This document shows, one piece after another, positions 57,737-64,000 of a stretch of 64,000 nt of DNA (its first letter is position 1; every line of letters begins with the position of its first letter). A program made the translations under genes and the position numbers. Origin of the DNA: Dryocosmus kuriphilus (taxonomy: Eukaryota > Arthropoda > Insecta > Hymenoptera > Cynipidae); the NCBI GenBank assembly GCA_038277395.1, contig CM076197.1, positions 103,380,442 to 103,444,441 on the forward strand. Direction: 5' to 3'. The notes under the pieces were generated by a model, which searched no databases, was not told where the DNA came from, and worked only from the letters and a program-made list of their open reading frames with translations.

Positions 57737-60293
57737 GTAGAGGAAGTATTCCTAAAACGGCCAGTTTAGAGTAGAAAAGAAGATTACTCTTAAATATTAA
57801 ATATAAGTTAACAATAAATTTTATTAAAACCAATATACTTTTATGTATTTTAAACATTTCAAACATTAAAAAACGCAAAGAAAACAGTTAAATAAGTATA
57901 AAATGTTGAAAACACGTGGGCTATAATGACCATCTAAATTGAAGAATTGGAAACTCTTATTGTTTAAAAAATTATGTTGTTAATTTTACCTTTTCTTTTG
58001 TTATTAATAAATTGTGAGTCTATTTTTCGTTACACCTAACCAATATACCAAACTTATAAATAAAAATGACGCTTCAAGTCACTTTACTTCACGGGAATTA
58101 ATGAAAAAGATTTAATATTATAACTATTGTGACTTTTACGAAATTGAGGTTATAACTTAAGTTTATCGTCTGCTGCGTATTTGTATGATGATACAGTTTC
58201 ATAAGTACCTATCTACGAATTATGTAGCGAAATCAATTATAATAATTAAATTAAATAATACATTCAATAATACGTAGTACTGTTTTGAATATTTATTTTT
58301 ATAATAAATTTTAAGATTTATCAAATTAATTTCTCATCGCCGCCGTGTGATGGCGCGCACGAGCTATTGTTTTGACGGCTGCTGCCCGGCCGTTTTATCC
58401 ACACAACCCAGTGGCCGTGGCAATAATATTGCGTATTTTGTTTATTTTAAATTAATATATTTACCACGTGACATTAATGTCCAGGAAGTTGGCAACGCCA
58501 ACTTCAAATTTCATAAAAATGAAAATTGTGCTGAATTGTGCTAGATTTGTGTTCTATTGTGCCGTAAAATATTTTTTTGAAAAAAAAATGAAAATTTGGC
58601 CCCAAAAATAGAAAAAACATTTTTTTATGTCAGCCTCGCCAATTGATTTCTTCGAAAAAAAATAATTGTGCTGGGTAGCATGAAAGACACAAAAATGTGC
58701 TGCAAGGCAAAATTTGATATTGTAAACCGTTTTCGAAAAAAACAATATTAAAAAAAAAAAACGAGTCGCACCATTTTGTTTTTTTGAAAAAACAAAAATT
58801 GTGCTAGGAACCACGTGCTACTCATATTACTGTGCTGCAAATATAAAGTCAAAATCTTAAACCATTTTCGAAAAAAAAGCAAATAAAAAAGACTCTAAAA
58901 AATGATAAATTTCAAAATTTCGAAAAAAGAAAACTTGTGCTGAGTTTTGCTAGGTGAGCACAACAAAAGACTTTGATGGTATTTTTTACTCAGATAATTA
59001 TTTCTCGTAATAATTACACTGGAAAAAATTTTGTTGACCCAAAATTTTGAAAAATGCAAATTTTGAAGAAAGTGAAGTTGTGCTGAGTTGTGCTAGGCGA
59101 GCACAACAGAAGACTCATATGACATTTTTCACTCAGATTGATATTTTTCATAATTAAACTTGAAAACGTTTTATGATCAAAATTTTTTCAAGTGTAATTA
59201 TTATGAAAAATGTTAATCTGAGTGAAAAATGTCATTAGAATTTTTTGTTGTGCTAGCCTAGCGCAACTCAGCAGAACTTCACTTTTTTCAAAATTCGCAT
59301 TTTTCAAAATTTTGGATCAACAAAATTTTTTCAAGTGTGATTATTATGAAAAATATCAATCTGAGTGAAAAATGTCATGCCAATCAACTCAGCACAACTT
59401 CACTTTTTTTCAAAATTCGCATTTTTCAAAATTTTGGGTCAACAAAATTTTTTCAAGTGTAATTATTATGAGAAATAATTATCTGAGTAAAAAATGCCAT
59501 TAAAGTCTTTTATTGTGCTCACCTAGCACAAGTTTTCTTTTTTTTCGAAATTTTGAAATTTATCATTTTTTAGAGTCTTTTTTATTTTTCTTTTTTTCGA
59601 AAATGGTTTCAGATTTTGACTTTATATTTGCAGTACAGTAATATGTGTATCACGTGGTTCCTAGCACAGGTTTTGTTTTTTCAAAAAAGCAAAATGGCGC
59701 GGCTCGTTTTTTTTTTAATATTGTTTTTTTTTTTCGAAAACGGTTTGCAATATCAAATTTTGCCTTGCAGCACATTTTTGTGTGTCTTTCATGCTACCCA
59801 GCACAACTTTTTTTTTCGAAAAAATCAATTGGCAAGGCTGACATAAAAAAATGTTTTTTTCGGTTTTTGGGGCCAAATTTTCATTTTTTCAAAAAATATT
59901 TTACGGCACAATAGAGCACAAATCTAGCACAATTCAGCACAATTTTCATTTTTATGAAATTTGAAGTTGGCGTTGCCAACTTTCTGGACATTTGACATTA
60001 GTTAAATACTAAGATGACAGCTTAGTGTGCGAACTATAAACGTCCATAAGCAAAAATAAAAATAATACAAGGTAAATTACTTAATAGTATATGCTTACTC
60101 AAGTAGGTTTAAAACTATTACAATGTTTTATTATTTTACTTTACGTATTTGATGTTTAAAATTACCTGCTCGAAATGTGAATTCAATTAATAAATATGTC
60201 TGCACTAAAAATCGATATTAATTTTTCTTTGCTAATTAGTTATTAACGATTGGCCATATTATCGCACTGGCCATTTTAGGCATACTTCCCGTA
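57737..60293. mobile_element. Element G: inverted-repeat element, split by F
   Basis: The left end TAGAGGAAGTATTCCTAAAA and the right end (inverted) TACGGGAAGTATGCCTAAAA match for about 28 bp, through GGCCAGT. The flank CTAGA occurs on both sides (57732-57736 and 60294-60298), a possible 5-bp duplication. The outer sequence resembles one continuous tRNA-derived repeat. The inner arms away from the ends do not obviously match. No coding region. F sits inside at 58476-59992. Confidence 0.5.
58476..59992. mobile_element. Element F: 1.5-kb near-palindromic foldback element
   Basis: Starts AATGTCCAGGAAGTTGGC and ends GCCAACTTTCTGGACATT, with nearly the whole length forming an inverted repeat centred near 59240. 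Repeating words include GTGCTGAGTTGTGCTAGG and its inverse AGCACAA. TGACATT (or TGACATTA) flanks both sides (58469-58475 and 59993-59999), a 7-8-bp duplication. Two arms with many A or T runs create spurious frames. An 8-bp duplication would fit hAT elements, but the ends are not decisive. Confidence 0.8.
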
Positions 60294-60716
60294 CTAGACC
60301 AGACGGTTACAATTCATAAATTGCAATTATACCTCTCCGATACCGAGATTATAATTTTACCTTACACTCATACTCTAAAAGTGTAGTAAAATCCCAAAAA
60401 ATTTTAATAGGTTACGTCTGTGCGAGATCAGTTGAAAAGTTAAAAGCTAAAATTTTGAAAGAGCGTGAACTGAAAAAACACAAAGTCATAGGCATAGGGC
60501 ATTAATGTAATGTGTAACGCCTATTAAAATAGATTCCACTTCTGTCTAAATAATAAAAATTTTCTGCTCTTAACACTCTGATACAAAAGTGCCCTTTGCC
60601 CCTTTAAGTCTGTTAGATTGGTAGATTAAAAATCTTGCTTGATTTGATTCCGAGTAAAGTTAGTGTTAACCTTAGAGAGATGTGATAAGAGCAATTCGAT
60701 TCAGTTAAACGTTTAA
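60294..60716. other. Outer flank of element G, no gene
   Basis: Contains TTTTACCTTACACTCATACT followed by AAAAGTGTAGTAAAATCCC, matched by a similar segment near 62995-63045 (TTTTACCCTACATTCGTAAT, then AAAAGTGTTGTAAAATTCC). The two tRNA-derived repeats therefore share downstream sequence as well and are copies of one larger unit. Confidence 0.5.
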
Positions 60717-60896
60717 ATGAATTCCAGGCGTCGTGCATCGTGCACGGTGTTTACTATTAGTAAAGGTTTATCCAATACCGAGGGGGTCGAAAGTACGTGG
60801 AACGATGCGAGGCAGTCTGGTTACTCGCGGTTAGACGAGTACGATGAAAATGTAGCGAGAATTTACGAATTGGATAATCAGCAGCATCCTCATTAA
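60717..60896 (+). CDS. Possible 59-codon ORF or exon, unrecognised
   Basis: An ATG at 60717 opens 59 codons to TAA, with a protein-like composition (ending SGYSRLDEYDENVARIYELD, then NQQHPH). It lies in a GC-richer patch. An AG at 60727 (ATTCCAG) could make it the last exon of a gene instead, but it does not join in frame with the exon ending at 57394: that junction would reach a stop. No family recognised, and chance is a real possibility. Confidence 0.22.
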   Translation: MNSRRRASCTVFTISKGLSNTEGVESTWNDARQSGYSRLDEYDENVARIYELDNQQHPH

Positions 60897-61034
60897 GGCC
60901 CCCCACTGAACGCCCCCGCCTTCCCTTCTCTGCACTTCATATGTAATACACGTGCTAGGAGCTGTGGGCATTCACGCATACGTGATTCCTTTGTATTTTG
61001 CTCGCATGCCTACGGGTAGTTTACCCACCTACTA

Positions 61035-61343
61035 CACTGAAAGAAGCTTGGCGCAGCAGCCGGTACTACTTACAGACAGTTCCTGCACGAAACGTGAGGT
61101 CGATTTGTGTTGTAGACGCTGTCTCAGTTTGGTACGGCTGCTGCCCCAGAGCCGCGCAACCTTAGCACCAACGAAAAGGTGTAACACATTTGGAGGGTCC
61201 AGTCTCAGCGTTTCGCACAGCAGCCCCGCCTAGAAGTGGCGTAGCTGTTGCTCTAAGAGTCTAAGGCTCTAAGCCCTCCAAGGTTATGGGGGTTGCTGTT
61301 GTACGATAGCCTGTGTGGCTGCTGCGTCAAACTTCTTTCAGTG
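61035..61343. mobile_element. 309-bp MITE with TA target duplication
   Basis: Ends CACTGAAAGAAGCTTGGCGC and the near-perfect inverse (GCGTCAAACTTCTTTCAGTG), followed inward by CAGCAGCC on both sides, about 29 bp in all. TA flanks both ends (61033-61034 and 61344-61345), as in Tc1/mariner-type elements. It is GC-rich inside, with no transposase. It accounts for much of the GC-rich patch here. Confidence 0.8.
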
Positions 61344-61345
61344 TA

Positions 61346-64000
61346 GTGCCTAGTAGTGAATCACACTTGTAAACAACCGATTGCTACCACGCAACAGTAT
61401 CTGATGTTGTATCTAATGTACTTAGTGTTCATCTAATGCCCCTTCATTTACTCGACTTGATGAAAATTAAGAGGCTTGACTTGGGAGTGGAATGGTTGGG
61501 GTAAAAACATCATTAGGCCTGATGCACTTGTGACTTGTTATAGTCTAGGATTTTTTTTAATTGAAAGCGGAAATACCCATTTAGAATGAAATGCTGCGGT
61601 GGCAGGGAATTATTTAAGATAATTTGAGAAAGAAAGGAACTTAATTGCAAAAGGATTTTTAAAAATATTTTTGATTTTCTCAATTCGGGGCAGTCAAGAA
61701 TACATGTCTTATAGTAGATTTTTTTATTAATCCAGCATCATCCAAAGGGTCATTTTGTGCCGAAACGTTTTGTTCAATTAACAACTAGATAAAATCAATT
61801 CTTTTGGATCCTAAAACCAAAACCTTCCGATCAACGTTTTACAATTTTGTTATGTCTTAAACTTTTCTGACTTTAAATTCAGAGATGAACTAAAATTCAA
61901 CAAAAATGTGTTAGAATTGGAAAAAGGTCAATATCTGAATATTGCAGAATTCTTAAATTCAGATAAACTTTATTTGAATCGAGTTAAATTTTTAGTTGAT
62001 TTAAGTTCACCAATAAGGTGACTAAGAATTCTAAGCATTCTTTTTTACTGTGAATTGAGACATTTTTTTTATATTCTATAAATTTTTTATATATTATTTT
62101 TGGCTTAATTTAATTAAATACCACATTCCCCAGAATTACAGTTACAACAACCGTTAAAATATTTCAAATATTTTCTGTATGAAGGGTCAGACAAATTTTA
62201 AGCTGTAGCAATTCTGAAAATTCTTTTTTACTGTATAATTACTGTAAAAGTTCATTTATTCTTGACTACCCTTTATTCTCAGATTTATACTGTAGAATAA
62301 TTAAAGTAAGGAATAAATAACGATTTCCAAACATTTCAGAAATTTAGATGTTTATATAAAAGTTAAAAATAACTCGTGGTCTTCGAATAAAGTTAGTTTG
62401 TGACTTTCTTGAATCAAAAGCTTCTGAGGCTTCTTCTTTGTTGAGTGTGAAAGAGATAGCAGACGGCGTATCAATCATCGCTAAACTTTCGATGTAATAA
62501 GCTGATAATAGAGAGGCTCCGTTTGCGCATAATCGCACTCGCGAGTCTGGCTTACTAAGATATTTATTACGACATAAATAAACGCATGTATATTGCTGAC
62601 AATTTCTCGTCATCTTCGTGGTTCATTGATTCATTATTCAATAGAAATCTGTTCAAGCAGACACTCCTTTCTTATAATGATCAGTGCACTGTTTAAAGTT
62701 TCTGTTGGAACTTTACAATAAATGTATTGGACGTTTATTTCCGAAGCGTAATGTAACTTTACAATACATGATATTGTAGTTTTAGAATGCTAATATTGTA
62801 ATATTGCAATACATGTAATGTAATCTTGAAGAAGAAAGTTTAAAAAAAATCATAATTGACAGGCACGAAGAATTGAACCCTAATCGCCAAGTTATAGTCA
62901 GGTGCCTTCCGCACTCTGCCAGCAAGGTACAATTATCACCTTACTAAATACGTATTCTGATATATGTATTCGTTTTTCACGTTACAATACCGGTGTTTTA
63001 ATTTTACCCTACATTCGTAATGTAAAAGTGTTGTAAAATTCCAAACATTTTTGACCGTATAGACTCGTAACCAAATCTCGTTTATCATCAATGACCAAAA
63101 ATCAATGAGTAACGATGGAAATGATTTTATTTCAGTGTTCATTCCAGGAGTTCATAATTAACGATCAATTTAATCTCAAAATAACTTGTAGATCACAAAT
63201 TCTTTGGATGTCTAGACCAAAGTTTTGCTAGAAAAATAAATCTTTTTTTTTTGAAGTCAGAGTGAAGTTAATGTATATGTGTATTTTGAAAGGCAATGTT
63301 TTTTAAAACCGGAAACAGAAGTGGGACGGGCCACGTCGAAGGGCTTCTATGCTTTATTAGAAATAAATAATCACGACGTTTACTGTGTGGAACAGGGCTC
63401 GCGTCACGGAAGGGTTGACATTACATCCGGTGGTCTGTTCGCATGTTCTTTGTCAGCGTCTTCTGTTAGACTTTTAAGTCTCTCCCATTCATATTTTTCA
63501 TCGTGCCGAAAATTATCTCTCAAAACTGAACAAATCACGAAGAAATTTGCGGTTTCTAATTTCCTGTTTTTCTCTCCGCGTCGAACCTACTTTTAAATAT
63601 TCTAATCATCCCTCGAATCCAACTAGAAATAGAAAACTGTGCACCCTATTTGGTTATATCATCCTACCAGACGCGTTATATAATTTTACTAGATCGGAAA
63701 TATTTTAAAATTTGAACAAGAGAGGTCTTCCGCTACTGAGATTGTCACTTCTCTTATCGAATTCCGCGAAATACTCGCTCGTGCGAAGAACAAGGGAGGC
63801 AGGGTTTGAGAACTGTGAAGCAAGAGAAATAAAAATAAAAAACAAAGGGAAAAAAAGGAACAAGTATCTTTCTGAAGAACGATGGGTTCAACGCGTTTTG
63901 CACTCTGGTGTTGCACTCTTGAAAGCGTGGAGCTTATTTTTACCATCGATAAACAGCCAGGGCCGATTCCGTTTATATTTTCCAGACTTGTCTTCTGTTG
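61346..64000. other. Mostly unique stretch to the end of the window
   Basis: AT-rich with no recognised exon. A fragment near 61795-61860 (GGATCCTAAAACCAAAACCT) weakly resembles the apex of the foldback at 3385-3553. A GC-richer open frame at 63279-63596 has no recognised product. TATATTTTCCAG at the very end could be a splice acceptor but cannot be judged. Confidence 0.4.
62859..62930 (-). repeat. tRNA-derived repeat, second copy
   Basis: On the - strand box A (TGGCAGAGTGCGG) and box B (GGTTCAATTCTT) are correctly spaced and followed by ATTTTTTTTAAACTT. It is diverged from the copy at 57676 and too mismatched in the stems to be a working tRNA gene. Confidence 0.6.

Noticed and set aside
63279..63596. 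105-codon frame near the window end as a host exon
   Set aside because: No motif and no convincing splice sites at both edges. Left as unassigned.

Overview
This is AT-rich eukaryotic nuclear DNA, most likely from an insect. It has consensus GT..AG splice sites, tRNA-derived SINEs, an insect-type LINE tail, copia, pogo and Transib relics, and very large non-coding spaces. A repeat-rich hymenopteran would fit, but no single-copy gene was recognised that fixes the order. Only two confident host coding exons are visible. A first coding exon (ATG at 8942, ends 9046, phase 0) and a second exon (57175-57394, starts phase 0, ends phase 1) are compatible on the + strand, so nearly everything between them may be one intron of about 48 kb. 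I do not recognise the protein. The second exon has a glycine-rich stretch and an acidic, serine-rich tail. Layout: 1-8936 is non-coding apart from an old foldback repeat (2632-4424). 9084-28642 holds copies of one repeat family (called A here), one split by a 2.3-kb inverted-repeat element (B) with a 9-bp target duplication. A further A copy is split by a complete Transib transposon (22370-26649) with an uninterrupted 660-aa RAG1-related transposase, 888-bp terminal inverted repeats, CACAGTG-type ends and a perfect 5-bp target duplication. 31074-49009 is a nest: a small TTAA-flanked element (D1) was split by a 17.5-kb composite (C, 31225-48732) bounded by a 9-bp duplication. C contains more A copies, a four-unit 800-bp tandem array, a SINE, two TTAA elements side by side and a broken pogo-like gene. 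49014-57174 is mostly unique, with a 34-base C run, another A copy and broken LINE and copia fragments. 57395-64000 contains a second nest (a tRNA-derived repeat split by G, which is split by F), a TA-flanked MITE and a possible 59-codon ORF. How the parts relate: B and C share a terminal motif and 9-bp duplications, so they look like one family of non-autonomous, Mutator-like foldback elements. A copies lie both around and inside them, so these families have been inserting into each other repeatedly. The Transib element is the only one whose protein looks intact. It sits in a trinucleotide stretch of an A copy and appears young. Repeat names A-G are local to this report.
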